15,191 bases of DNA from a bacterium (GTDB taxonomy: Bacteria; Sumerlaeota; Sumerlaeia; MVZB01). Shown piece after piece: positions 1 to 7,732 of this stretch; position 1 is the first letter of the stretch; each line of letters starts with the position of its first letter. The notes under the pieces were generated by a model, which worked only from the letters and a program-made list of their open reading frames with translations, was not told where the DNA came from and searched no databases. A program made the translations under genes and the position numbers. The stretch is taken from the NCBI GenBank assembly GCA_023480605.1, contig JAMCWS010000279.1, positions 9,310-24,500 of the forward strand, given 5' to 3'.

Positions 1-17
1 GTGTGCTCTTCCGATCT
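1..17. other. Illumina adapter remnant (not genomic)
   Basis: Read on the minus strand, these bases are AGATCGGAAGAGCACAC, the first 17 bases of the standard TruSeq read-through adapter. The plus strand is the matching end of the index-side adapter. They continue the pilN frame only by chance. Genomic sequence starts at position 18, so the left edge is a contig end built from an untrimmed read. The adapter identity is established knowledge and the match is exact by eye. Confidence 0.97.
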
Positions 18-749
18 GCCATACAGGGTCGTCTTGACCTGCCCATAATCGATGTCGGGCAGAAAACCGTCCATGAAGCGGCGCGTCTGGCCGTTTTGAT
101 CCACGACCGAGTAATTGCGCAACGCGTCCTGTAACTTGAGCATGTTGCGGGCCTGCTGGACGTTGTCGGAACCGGTGGCCAGACCCGTCAGCGACATCTT
201 GTAGGTTATGATCGGCTTCTCGACCTTTTCAGGTTCCGGACCGCGCGTTTCCTTATCCAGGGCATTCTCCCACTTCTTGTGGGCTTCCTTGGATTGCTCG
301 GTCTGCACCATCTTCGTCTCTTCGACCACTTCGATCCGGTCGAGGAAGATCTCCGACGGCATCAGGTTGGCCAGCATGTTGACTTTTTCGCTCCACAGGA
401 TCCGGTTGGGCGGGTCGAGCGAGCGAAGGACGTCCATTTGGTTGAGCACGACTTCGCGATAATGGCGCCACTGGTCGGCTTCTTTGAGCTGCGAGTCGAT
501 CTTGGCCTGAGTCGCCTTGGCGTTCTTGCGCAGATCGCTCAGGCCGGCCCGCGACTGCGCGACTTTGGCGTAGACGCACCAGCCGACGTAACCATTGAGC
601 GCCACCATAATGAGCGCGACGATCAGGACCAGCGGGCCGCCGCCCTGACCGGTCTTTTCGCCGCCCATCGCCGGCGTCATCGCGGCGGGAGCTTTGGCGC
701 GCCCCTTGCCGCGCTGCGTATTCTGATCGAGAAGGTTGATCTGGATCAT
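3..749 (-). CDS. pilN: Type IV pilus inner-membrane assembly protein PilN (3' end missing)
   Basis: PilN is a single-pass inner-membrane protein. In known systems its short cytoplasmic tail binds PilM and its periplasmic domain pairs with PilO, aligning the pilus motor with the secretin. The ORF has no in-frame stop down to the left edge. It starts at ATG 749 with M-I-Q-I-N-L-L-D, close to the conserved INLLP motif by which PilN tails dock into PilM; here the Pro is Asp. A Gly/Ala/Lys-rich stretch follows, then one membrane helix at about residues 39-60 and a periplasmic alpha/beta region containing a charged Lys/Glu segment near 160-185. Real sequence stops at codon 244 (positions 18-20); the remaining codons are adapter. 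It is already longer than many PilN proteins (about 180-210 residues). It lies 70 bp downstream of pilM in the same direction. pilO, pilP and pilQ would be expected beyond the edge. Confidence 0.85.
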   Translation of the reverse strand, partial: MIQINLLDQNTQRGKGRAKAPAAMTPAMGGEKTGQGGGPLVLIVALIMVALNGYVGWCVYAKVAQSRAGLSDLRKNAKATQAKIDSQLKEADQWRHYREVVLNQMDVLRSLDPPNRILWSEKVNMLANLMPSEIFLDRIEVVEETKMVQTEQSKEAHKKWENALDKETRGPEPEKVEKPIITYKMSLTGLATGSDNVQQARNMLKLQDALRNYSVVDQNGQTRRFMDGFLPDIDYGQVKTTLYGRSEEH

Positions 750-819
750 CGATGCGTGTCCCTTTCGGTATGCGGGGGCTGTCGCTGAGCCGCCATGGTC
801 CGCCTTGCGGGCGTAAAGG

Positions 820-1989
820 TCATGCCATCAGGCCGTGCAGCCCCAGGCCGATGCCGACGCCGAGCTGCTGGCGATAATCGTCGATGCGGCTGGCCCGGTC
901 GCCGCGCAGGTTGACTTGAATGTTCTTGAGCGGATTGAGCGTCTCCACGGGCAGGCGCAGTTCGCGCTCGAAAGTCGCCGCCAGGTTGGGCAGCATCGAG
1001 GTGCCGCCGCCGATGACCAGCCGCGAAACATTCTGGCCCCGGTATTGGTTTTCGAAAAACTCGATCGAGCGGCGGATTTCCGAAATCAGGTTGTTGACGA
1101 CGTTCTGAACCGCTTTGGCGGCGACCGCCTCCGGCGTTTCCGTTCCGCCCGCGCTGCGGCCGGCCAGTTCCTCGGCCGTGCCGCGGATGGTGTCCATCAG
1201 CGATCCGCCGGCCGAGGGCTCCAGGTCCAGTTCCGAACTGAGCGCCTCGGGGTGCGGCGCGCCGTGGGCGATCTTGAGCCGTTCGGCCTCGGCGAACGAG
1301 CATCCCAGGCGCGACTTGATGGCGGTCGTCATCGTGTCGCCGCCCACGGGTATGTCGCGCGAGAAGCGTGAAACACCGCTGCTGAGAATGTTGATGCTGG
1401 TGATTTCATTGCCCATGTTGACCAGCGCCACGCACTCGTCCCGGCCGGGCTTGTGATTGAGTTCGAAGCAGTTGAAAAACGCGAAACTGTCGACCTCGAT
1501 GGCGCGCGGCTCCAGCCCCGCCGCCCGCAGCATGGCGACATGACTTTCGATCAGATCCTTGCGCGCCGAGACCAGCAGGATGTCCATCCGCGGATGATCG
1601 CCTTCGCCGTTGTGGCCAAGGATGACCGAGTCGATGTTGACTTCGGAAAGGCGGAAGGGGATATATTCCTCCGCTTCCCACTGCAGAGCCTTTTTGAGCT
1701 CATCTTCAGGCATTTCGGGCAGTTGCAGGTAGCGGACGATGATCGACTCGCCGCAGACCGACGAGACGGACTGGCGGGCCTTGATGCCGGCCTGCTCCAG
1801 CGCGGCCTTGAGCGCCGCCACCTTGGCGTCGAATTGCGCCCGTGCGTCGGTGGGCCGGTCGCCCGACGGATAGATCTCGGCCGCTCCAAACTTCTCGAGT
1901 TCGATCCGGTCGCCGACGCGGCGCATTTGGCAGACCTTGACCGTATGGGAACCAATGTCCACTCCGATGGGTGTCTTCGCCTTGAACAT
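820..1989 (-). CDS. pilM: Type IV pilus assembly protein PilM (actin-like ATPase)
   Basis: PilM is a cytoplasmic actin-fold (FtsA/MreB-like) ATP-binding protein that forms a platform with PilN at the pilus base. The 389-residue product starts MFKAKTPIGVDIGSHTVK. It contains the phosphate-1 loop G-V-D-I-G-S-H near residue 9, the PilM signature E-E-Y-I-P-F around residue 106, a second phosphate loop A-L-V-N-M-G-N-E near 182, R-D-I-P-V-G-G-D near 205, and the adenosine motif I-G-G-G-T-S-M-L-P near 335. Length is normal for the family (about 350-390). The frame is open further upstream to a TTG at 2184, but ATG 1989 is preferred: AGAGAGGA sits 8 bases before it and the preceding 65 residues are Arg/Pro-rich and unlike PilM. 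pilN follows after 70 bp. The name PilM also covers the equivalent protein of pilus-related secretion systems. Confidence 0.95.
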   Translation of the reverse strand: MFKAKTPIGVDIGSHTVKVCQMRRVGDRIELEKFGAAEIYPSGDRPTDARAQFDAKVAALKAALEQAGIKARQSVSSVCGESIIVRYLQLPEMPEDELKKALQWEAEEYIPFRLSEVNIDSVILGHNGEGDHPRMDILLVSARKDLIESHVAMLRAAGLEPRAIEVDSFAFFNCFELNHKPGRDECVALVNMGNEITSINILSSGVSRFSRDIPVGGDTMTTAIKSRLGCSFAEAERLKIAHGAPHPEALSSELDLEPSAGGSLMDTIRGTAEELAGRSAGGTETPEAVAAKAVQNVVNNLISEIRRSIEFFENQYRGQNVSRLVIGGGTSMLPNLAATFERELRLPVETLNPLKNIQVNLRGDRASRIDDYRQQLGVGIGLGLHGLMA

Positions 1990-2218
1990 GAAACCGTTCC
2001 TCTCTGAGAGCGGGTCGCCGGGAAACGTTTCCCTGACGTCGGCCAACCTGAATCCGCACCACCCGGAGATGCCGCGTCCGCGGCCTTTGCGGCCGGTGAT
2101 AACGGCGGATCGCCCGAGCCTCCTGCGTCCCGGCGATGCGGGAGTGCCTGCCCGGCTTGATCCTGGCGGCCTGGAGGTTTTCAAATGAACTATCGACCAA
2201 ATACGGGAAGGTGATAAG

Positions 2219-2232
2219 CGGTGTTTACACCG
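2219..2232. repeat. 14-bp palindrome CGGTGTTTACACCG upstream of pilM
   Basis: CGGTGT-TT-ACACCG is a perfect inverted repeat with a two-base centre, about 230 bp before the pilM start. Together with the neighbouring repeat at 2251-2270 it brackets a possible -10 (TACTAT on the minus strand). The size and symmetry suit an operator for a dimeric regulator; no regulator can be named from the sequence. Confidence 0.45.
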
Positions 2233-2250
2233 AAATATGACATAGTATCG

Positions 2251-2270
2251 TCTTTGCCGCGGGGCAAAGA
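2251..2270. repeat. 8-bp inverted repeat TCTTTGCC/GGCAAAGA
   Basis: The arms at 2251-2258 and 2263-2270 match perfectly across a GC-rich 4-base centre. No T-run follows on either strand, so this is not an intrinsic terminator. On the minus strand it covers the region expected for the -35 and spacer upstream of TACTAT, which would fit a repressor or activator site for the pilus operon. The regulatory role is inference. Confidence 0.4.
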
Positions 2271-2383
2271 CCGCGCCCGGCCGCGCAAATCGCCTATTGT
2301 CAATGCGATGGAGTTATGATTAATTAACTGTCACAGTGTGTAAAAAAACGGACGATTCGGGCCGCTCATGGCTCCCGGCGTGA

Positions 2384-2417
2384 CACCGGCGTTCCGGAGA
2401 ATCGCCCAACGCCGGCG
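2384..2417 (-). terminator. Possible stem-loop terminator after the glycosyltransferase gene
   Basis: The arms CACCGGCGTT (2384-2393) and AACGCCGGCG (2408-2417) form a 10-bp stem with one G-U pair and a 14-base loop, starting 9 bases after the glycosyltransferase stop. It is not canonical: the nearest T-run on the minus strand (2348-2342) lies about 35 bases past the stem. It may be an imperfect terminator or a 3'-end stabilising hairpin. Confidence 0.4.
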
Positions 2418-2425
2418 CGGTGCAA

Positions 2426-4939
2426 TTAATGTTGCAGGGGGGGCAGCGTCGGCCAGAATTTTTCGAACGGCGGACCGGTCTTATAGAGGGCGATCAGGGG
2501 CACGCCCATCAATCTCCACTCCCTGACCACTGGAAAGATGGTGCGGCCCGCCAGGGCCATTTCGGGCCGGGTGAAAAATCCGCGCCGCATGAGCAGCAGG
2601 TGGTAGTCGTAGGGGGGACGGCCGCCGATGCGGATTTCTTCCTTGATGAGTCCCCACTCCTGAAGGTGTTGCAGACAGAGCTCGTGGATGGCCAGCGGAT
2701 CGAGGCTCGAGCCGTCCGGCAGCTCGTTGATGGCCGTGAGAACGTCCTCGTTGAGCGCTTCGCCCCAGTAAGTAACCTCGAAGCCACGCCGTTCGGCGCC
2801 GCGGATCCCGCCGGCGAGCGCGTTGAAGTAGGATAGAGTATAAGGATGGTAACGCACCAGTGCCGCGACGCCTTCGAGCAACACCACGGCGACGATGGCT
2901 GACGCGGTCCAGCGCCAGAGGCGCCGGAGGCGGACCGGGTCGGCGACTCCCAGGCGCCGGGCCGCCCGCTCGGTCAGGCTCATCATCTCGACCGTCCCCG
3001 CGCCGCACAGCAGCGCCAAGAACGGAAAAACCGGCAGAAACAGGCGTACCCCGTCATAGCGCGGGGTCGACGGCAGACTGGCCACCGTCAGCATCACCGC
3101 GGCGCAGCACAAGAACAACGCCCCCATCGGCTGGCGATGCGGCCGGTGGAGAACCTTGGCCAAGCCCAGCACCAGCAGCGCCAGGGCGCCTACCGGGATG
3201 GTGACGGCCACCATCGTCAGCGGGTAAAACCACGGCGCGTTGGCGCCCCCGTAACCCCACTTGCGCCCCAGGAAAAACAGGGCCGTCTGCTGGTGTTCGG
3301 CGTGGAACCGTAAATACTCCAGCAGGCGCACGACGGGGTCGGGCCACAGCCACGGCCAGGCCAGCACCATGAAAACCGGCCCCAGCGTCAGCATCGCGAA
3401 CAGGTTGTTCACGTAACGACGCCGGGCGTAAAGATGCGCCCAGATGACCAGGGGAACCGGCAGAAAGAAGCCGTTGATCTTGGTGGCCAGCAACAGGCCG
3501 AATGCGATGCCCGTGAAGGCCGCCCACAAGGGCGAATCCAACCCGCGCTGAAAGCCGCAGACTGGCTGCAGGCTCATGAAGATGAGCGGCGTCTCGAGCG
3601 ACGCGAAATGCGCGTGCCCGAAAACGCGCGGCATCGTGGCATAGACCAGCGCCGCCGCCAGCCCCGGGACCGGCCCCCAGGCGCGCCGGCCCATCAAGTA
3701 GATCAGGTTGAGCGACAGGCCGAACAGGATCGCCATCGGCAGCCGCATCGCCCAAAGCTGGTTCTTGGGGGCCGAAAAGGCCCGCATCGCGATCCCCGAA
3801 AGGAGTTTCTGAATGCTGGGGTGCTCGTGACGCTCGCCCCAGTAAACGTCGATGGCGGCCCGGTCGAACACGTTGTTGCCGCGCAGCACCTCGACCAGCC
3901 AGTCTGCGGCTTTCAGCGCGGGTTCATAGTAGTATGCTTCGTCCCAGGCGTAACCCATCCCCTTCTGGGTCAGGACGACCGATCCATAGCCAACCAGCAA
4001 CAGGATGAGGGGCATAAATCCCCAAAAGAAACGAACGACCAGCGGCGGAGGCGAAACCGCGGGTCGAGCCGCCGCGACGGACGGGGCCATGGCGGGCCGT
4101 TCTTCATGAGCGCCCCAGTCGGTTGCCGCGGGTGGGTTCGCCGCCGGGGAAAAATCAATCCGGATCCGCGAGGGATGCGGTTGACGCACGATCTCGAACG
4201 GTTGGGGTGGGGGCTCGGGCAGCGGTTCCGCGAAGATTCGCCCTTGTTCCGGCGGACGCTCCTCATCGAATCCGACGATTTCGAATGGAACAACGGCGGA
4301 AGCGGCGTCGGCCGGGGTTCCACCACTTGGTGTGCCGCCCGCGGGCGCGCCCGCTTTGCCGGTCCGCGCCGGTCGGGCCGGTTCGGATTTCGTGGTCTTC
4401 AGAGAGCCGCGCGGTTCGGATTCCCCGCCCGGTTTTTCATCTTCCCACCTGGCCGCAACGGCCGTGAATTCGGCCGAACCGTCCATAGGCCCGGCCGCGC
4501 CCGGAGCCGGCGTGGACGCATCGCCCACGCCGCGCGCCAACAAGCCCTTTTCGCGCGGCGCGGCTTCGATTTCCTCGGCCGCCTGGTCGAGTTCGCTCGG
4601 TGTTCCGCGAAATTCGAACGCCTGGTCGTCGGCCGCGGCCGGACCCGCCGCGTCGCGAACGGCCGCCGTCGCGCCGGACTCGCCGGCGTCCGCCCGGGTC
4701 GGCGCGACGGCATTAAAGGGAATCGAATCGCCGGCGATCAGCTCCCCGGGCGCGGCACTCTCCCGCTCCACCCCGCCTGCCTGAGCGGCCGAAAGCGATT
4801 CCGCCGAGTCGGGCGCGGGTTTCGCCGCGGCGGCCGGCTTTGCGCCGCCGCCGGTCGCCATAGGGCCGCGTTGGGGCGAACTGTTCGTTTGCATTCGGTG
4901 CGTCGCCTTGAGGCGATTGCGTTTACTCGGTTCCGGCAT
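2426..4939 (-). CDS. GT-C membrane glycosyltransferase (GT39/ArnT-like) with long disordered N-terminus
   Basis: This looks like a polyprenyl-phosphate-sugar-dependent glycosyltransferase of the PMT/ArnT type, which moves a sugar from a lipid carrier to a protein or lipid on the outer face of the inner membrane. Residues 1-300 of 837 are Ala/Pro/Gly/Glu-rich low complexity. A membrane helix at about 305-325 is followed by W-D-E-A-Y-Y-Y at 332-338, the Asp-Glu catalytic motif of GT-C enzymes, and H-E-H-P near 371. About ten further helices span 398-696. The stretch H-P-Y-T-L-S-Y-F-N near 698 and T-Y-W-G near 723 recur in GT39-like proteins; a soluble C-terminal domain of about 120 residues follows. 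The start is uncertain: ATG 4939 is kept, but ATG 4894 (16th residue) has AAGG 11 bases upstream. The sugar and acceptor are unknown. pilM lies downstream in the same direction. Confidence 0.85.
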   Translation of the reverse strand: MPEPSKRNRLKATHRMQTNSSPQRGPMATGGGAKPAAAAKPAPDSAESLSAAQAGGVERESAAPGELIAGDSIPFNAVAPTRADAGESGATAAVRDAAGPAAADDQAFEFRGTPSELDQAAEEIEAAPREKGLLARGVGDASTPAPGAAGPMDGSAEFTAVAARWEDEKPGGESEPRGSLKTTKSEPARPARTGKAGAPAGGTPSGGTPADAASAVVPFEIVGFDEERPPEQGRIFAEPLPEPPPQPFEIVRQPHPSRIRIDFSPAANPPAATDWGAHEERPAMAPSVAAARPAVSPPPLVVRFFWGFMPLILLLVGYGSVVLTQKGMGYAWDEAYYYEPALKAADWLVEVLRGNNVFDRAAIDVYWGERHEHPSIQKLLSGIAMRAFSAPKNQLWAMRLPMAILFGLSLNLIYLMGRRAWGPVPGLAAALVYATMPRVFGHAHFASLETPLIFMSLQPVCGFQRGLDSPLWAAFTGIAFGLLLATKINGFFLPVPLVIWAHLYARRRYVNNLFAMLTLGPVFMVLAWPWLWPDPVVRLLEYLRFHAEHQQTALFFLGRKWGYGGANAPWFYPLTMVAVTIPVGALALLVLGLAKVLHRPHRQPMGALFLCCAAVMLTVASLPSTPRYDGVRLFLPVFPFLALLCGAGTVEMMSLTERAARRLGVADPVRLRRLWRWTASAIVAVVLLEGVAALVRYHPYTLSYFNALAGGIRGAERRGFEVTYWGEALNEDVLTAINELPDGSSLDPLAIHELCLQHLQEWGLIKEEIRIGGRPPYDYHLLLMRRGFFTRPEMALAGRTIFPVVREWRLMGVPLIALYKTGPPFEKFWPTLPPLQH

Positions 4940-4985
4940 GGCTGGGCGCCCGGCCTCGCCGCCGCCGCGACGGCGTGAATGAGAG

Positions 4986-5021
4986 CCCCCGGCAGACTTT
5001 GCCCGAGCCTGCTTCCGGGGG
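4986..5021 (-). repeat. GC-rich hairpin in the leader of the glycosyltransferase gene
   Basis: The arms CCCCCGG (4986-4992) and CCGGGGG (5015-5021) are perfectly complementary. On the minus strand the stem can extend by CAG/CTG past a 3-base bulge. It sits about 50 bases before the glycosyltransferase start. No T-run follows, so it could be a leader hairpin rather than a terminator. Confidence 0.35.
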
Positions 5022-5077
5022 ACATTGTGACTCGCATCTCATCTACTTGTCGAGCGCGAAGGGAGTCGCCTTAAACG

Positions 5078-5121
5078 AAAAAAGGAGAGAGACGCTCCCG
5101 CGTAACGCGGCGTCCCTCTCC
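5078..5121 (-). terminator. Intrinsic terminator of transketolase
   Basis: The arms at 5084-5095 (GGAGAGAGACGC on the plus strand) and 5110-5121 (GCGTCCCTCTCC) form a 12-bp stem with a single G-U pair in RNA. The loop is 14 bases and contains CGCG on both sides. On the minus strand the stem is followed at once by six T (5083-5078). This is a textbook Rho-independent terminator, 48 bp past the transketolase stop, and it separates that gene from the glycosyltransferase downstream. Confidence 0.92.
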
Positions 5122-5168
5122 CCTCCGTAAGACGGCTTCGGTTGCCGGCACATCCAGCCTGAGCTCGA

Positions 5169-7172
5169 TTAGGCCTCGACGGCCAGGCCGGCCAGGATCC
5201 GTTCGACGATCGTCTCCGGCTTGAAGCCGAACAGATCGACCAGGGCTTTCTGAGGCGCCGACGCGCCGAAGCGGTCGATGCCGATGGCCAAGCCGTCCAT
5301 GCCGATATACTTGTGCCAGCCCATCGTCGCGAGCGCTTCGATGCTGACGCGCAGGCCGACCTCGCCCCCCAGCACCGCCGCCTTGTAAGCCTTGTCCTGT
5401 TCGTCGAACCGGCTCCAACAGGGCATCGAGACGACGCGCACCGTCTTGCCCTGGGCCTCGAGCAGTCGGGCCACGTCCATCGCGACCGGCACCTCCGAAC
5501 CGGCGGTGGCCAGCAGGATGTCGCACGCGGCTCCCGGCTCGCCGTAGAGGACATAGGCCCCGCGCGCGACGCCTTCGCGGGCGCGGGCGCGGGTGGCTTC
5601 GCCCTGGCTCTTGACGTTCTGGCGCGAGAGGATGAAGGCCACCGGCCCGCGAACCTTGAGCGCCTCGATCCAGGCCGCCTTGATCTCGTTTTCGTCACAC
5701 GGGCGGAAGACCGTCAGGCCCGGCATGGCGCGCAACGAGGCGACCTGCTCGATCGGCTGGTGGGTCGGGCCGTCCTCGCCCATCCAGACCGTGTCGTGGG
5801 TGAACTGGAAGAAGACCCGGACCTTCATCAGAGCGGCGATTCGGATCGCGTTGCGCATGTAATCGGAGAAGGTCAAGAAGGTGCCGCACAAGGGCTGAAC
5901 CATGCCGTGCAGGGCCATGCCGTAGCAGGCGGCCGCCATCGAGAATTCGCGCACTCCGAACTTGAAGTTACGCTGGTCCCAGGCATCCCGACCGATCGCG
6001 CCGCCGCCTTTGATCGATGTCGAATCCGAGCACGATAAGTCGGCTGAACCGGAGAAGAAAAATGGCATCAATTCGGCGTTTTTGGCGATGATCTTCTGCG
6101 AATTGGAGCGGCCGGGCTTGTCGGGGTCCAGCGGCAGGTTCCAGATCTGCTCGGCGTAGTCGGCCGGCGGCTCCATGGCGCTGAAGGTCTCCCATAGGCG
6201 GGCCTTCTCGGGGTCGGCCGCCTTCACGGCCGCCACCCTCGCATTCCAGTCGGCTTCGAAACGCGCGAATGCCGGCTGGCGATCGGCGAAATACTCGTAA
6301 ACCTCGGCGGGCACCTGGAAGGCCTCGGTGGGCCAGGCGAGGTTCTTCTTGAGGGCCGCCACTTCCTCGGCGCCCAGCTTGGCGCCGTGGACGGCGTTGG
6401 TACCCTGCTTGGTGGGGGCGCCCTTGCCGATGATCGTGCGGGCGATAATCAGGACCGGCTTGTCGCGCTCGGCGCGGGCCGCATCGATCGCCTTATCGAT
6501 CTGGTCGAAGTCGTGGCCGTCGATCGCCAGCACCCGGAAACCATAGGCTTCGTAGCGCTTGGCGGTGTCCTCGGACAGGCACTCGCTGATGGGGCCGTCG
6601 AGGCAGATGCCGTTGGCGTCGTAAATGATGACCAGATTGCCCAGGCCCAGGTGGCCGGCCAGGCTGGCCGCTTCGCTGCTGATGCCTTCCATGATGCAGC
6701 CGTCGCCGGCCAGGGCGAAAATCTTGGCGTCGAACAGGTCGCCGCCGAAACGGCGGGCGAGGATTTTTTGCGCAATCGCCATGCCGGTGGCGCAGGCCAG
6801 GCCCTGGCCCAGGGGGCCGGGGGTGGTTTCGACGCCGGGCGCTTCGCCGAACTCGGGGTGGCCGGGGGTCCGGGAGTGGAGCTGACGGAAATTCTTAAGA
6901 TCGTCGAGACTGAGATCGTAGCCGCTCAGGTGCAGGAGTGAATAGAGCAGCATCGAGCCATGACCTGCCGACAGGACAAACCGGTCGCGCCCCATCCAGT
7001 TCGGGTTTTTGGGGTTGTGGCGCAGGCCGCGGGCATAGAGAAAGGCCCCGATTTCGGCGCACCCCAGCGGCAGGCCGGGATGGCCGCAGCCGGCCTTTTC
7101 GATGGCCTCGGCCGAAATCACCCGGACGGTGTCGGCGACTTTTTGCAATATCTGTTTTTCGGCGGAATACAT
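5169..7172 (-). CDS. tkt: Transketolase
   Basis: Transketolase is a cytoplasmic thiamine-diphosphate enzyme of the non-oxidative pentose phosphate pathway that moves two-carbon ketol units between sugar phosphates. The 667-residue length matches the family (E. coli TktA is 663). Visible landmarks are G-H-P-G at 30-33, G-H-G-S at 70-73, T-P-G-H-P-E at 102-107, G-P-L-G-Q-G at 119-124, the G-D-G cofactor motif at 156-158 with its downstream Asn, F-G-V-R-E-F with the cofactor-activating Glu, and the T-V-W-M-G-E-D-G-P-T-H-Q-P segment of the pyrimidine domain. ATG 7172 is chosen because of its strong AAGGAG 12 bases upstream and because the product then starts like known enzymes. ATG 7229 (AAGG 8 bases upstream) is possible; GTG 7274 would overlap the likely promoter. 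It stands alone, with its own terminator. The epimerase of the same pathway is at 9030-9785. Confidence 0.96.
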   Translation of the reverse strand: MYSAEKQILQKVADTVRVISAEAIEKAGCGHPGLPLGCAEIGAFLYARGLRHNPKNPNWMGRDRFVLSAGHGSMLLYSLLHLSGYDLSLDDLKNFRQLHSRTPGHPEFGEAPGVETTPGPLGQGLACATGMAIAQKILARRFGGDLFDAKIFALAGDGCIMEGISSEAASLAGHLGLGNLVIIYDANGICLDGPISECLSEDTAKRYEAYGFRVLAIDGHDFDQIDKAIDAARAERDKPVLIIARTIIGKGAPTKQGTNAVHGAKLGAEEVAALKKNLAWPTEAFQVPAEVYEYFADRQPAFARFEADWNARVAAVKAADPEKARLWETFSAMEPPADYAEQIWNLPLDPDKPGRSNSQKIIAKNAELMPFFFSGSADLSCSDSTSIKGGGAIGRDAWDQRNFKFGVREFSMAAACYGMALHGMVQPLCGTFLTFSDYMRNAIRIAALMKVRVFFQFTHDTVWMGEDGPTHQPIEQVASLRAMPGLTVFRPCDENEIKAAWIEALKVRGPVAFILSRQNVKSQGEATRARAREGVARGAYVLYGEPGAACDILLATAGSEVPVAMDVARLLEAQGKTVRVVSMPCWSRFDEQDKAYKAAVLGGEVGLRVSIEALATMGWHKYIGMDGLAIGIDRFGASAPQKALVDLFGFKPETIVERILAGLAVEA

Positions 7173-7275
7173 GATCGCGGTGGTCTCCTTCGACGGCTTG
7201 GCGTTCCTGATTACCTGAGGCGAGGCCATTGCGGCGCCCTTGGCGTGCCCGGCACGGCGGCTCGATGCAAACACC

Positions 7276-7306
7276 GTATTACCGCACAGGCGGCGTGCGG
7301 AGTCAA
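7276..7306 (-). promoter_or_regulatory. Candidate tkt promoter with palindromic 19-bp spacer
   Basis: On the minus strand TTGACT (7306-7301) and TAATAC (7281-7276) are separated by 19 bp. The spacer begins with CCGCAC and ends with GTGCGG, a perfect 6-bp inverted repeat around a 7-base centre. The predicted start site near 7269 leaves about 97 bases of leader before ATG 7172. A 19-bp spacer with dyad symmetry is the layout of promoters activated by MerR-family proteins, but no such regulator is in the window, so that reading is speculative. Confidence 0.45.
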
Positions 7307-7509
7307 CATTAATACCTTCGGGTCCGTTTTGAGTGGCAAGCGCCGCTTCTTCCGCATATCGCTTTCGGGTCGGAACCGGAGGGTTCTCCGCCGAAAAACG
7401 TTCAGACGTGAATTATCGGTCGGCCGGCGGCTCAAAAACCGGGGATGGGGGACAAAAAATAGATGACCCGCAAATCACCTAAAATAATATCGCGCAGGTG
7501 TAAGCAATA

Positions 7510-7732
7510 TTTTTCACAAATTATTCGGCCCCTCGATGCGGCCCACGGAATCGTGATTAAGAACTCAATAGAAATATGTGGATTTCGCAAGAAAAAGGGT
7601 ATATTGTGGGCATCAACGAATTGGAGGTAGACGGAACGAAAATGCAGTCGAAGGTCGGTTGCGGGATGCGGAAGTCCGGAATGAAGCCGGCGGCAATTTT
7701 TTTTCATAAATTAGTGATTTTTTTCACAACCA
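7510..7732 (+). repeat. Scattered T-tract repeats TTTTTCAYAAATTA
   Basis: TTTTTCACAAATTA at 7510-7523 and TTTTTCATAAATTA at 7700-7713 differ at one base of 14. A weaker copy, TTTTTCACAACCA, is at 7720-7732. All have the same orientation and lie between the transketolase and Rrf2 genes. They could be binding sites or simply chance in AT-rich DNA. Confidence 0.35.

Larger units (their letters stand above)
1990..2425. other. 436-bp intergenic region upstream of pilM
   Basis: No convincing gene lies here. The part near pilM is GC-rich leader; the part from about 2200 to 2350 is AT-richer and carries two perfect inverted repeats, listed separately. On the minus strand TACTAT (2247-2242) lies just downstream of the 2251-2270 repeat and could be a -10 element for pilMN, but no good -35 accompanies it. 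A TTGACA occurs further upstream on the same strand, near 2295-2300, without a good -10 at the right distance. Confidence 0.5.

Noticed and set aside
1990..2184. 65-residue N-terminal extension of PilM from TTG 2184
   Set aside because: The extension is Arg/Pro-rich and unlike PilM, while ATG 1989 has a good ribosome binding site and gives the normal protein start.
3434..4978. 514-codon open frame on the plus strand opposite the glycosyltransferase
   Set aside because: It is antisense to a gene with clear membrane helices and catalytic motif. Its own product is Arg/Gly-rich with no recognisable domain, as expected from GC-rich codon positions.
7262..7274. GTG 7274 as transketolase start (701 residues)
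   Set aside because: It falls within a few bases of the predicted -10, leaving no leader, and adds an N-terminus not typical of transketolases. ATG 7172 has a strong AAGGAG.
7432..7707. 91-codon minus-strand frame in the intergenic region
   Set aside because: There is no Shine-Dalgarno before its ATG (which lies in the T-tract), no family resemblance, and the composition fits chance in AT-rich DNA.
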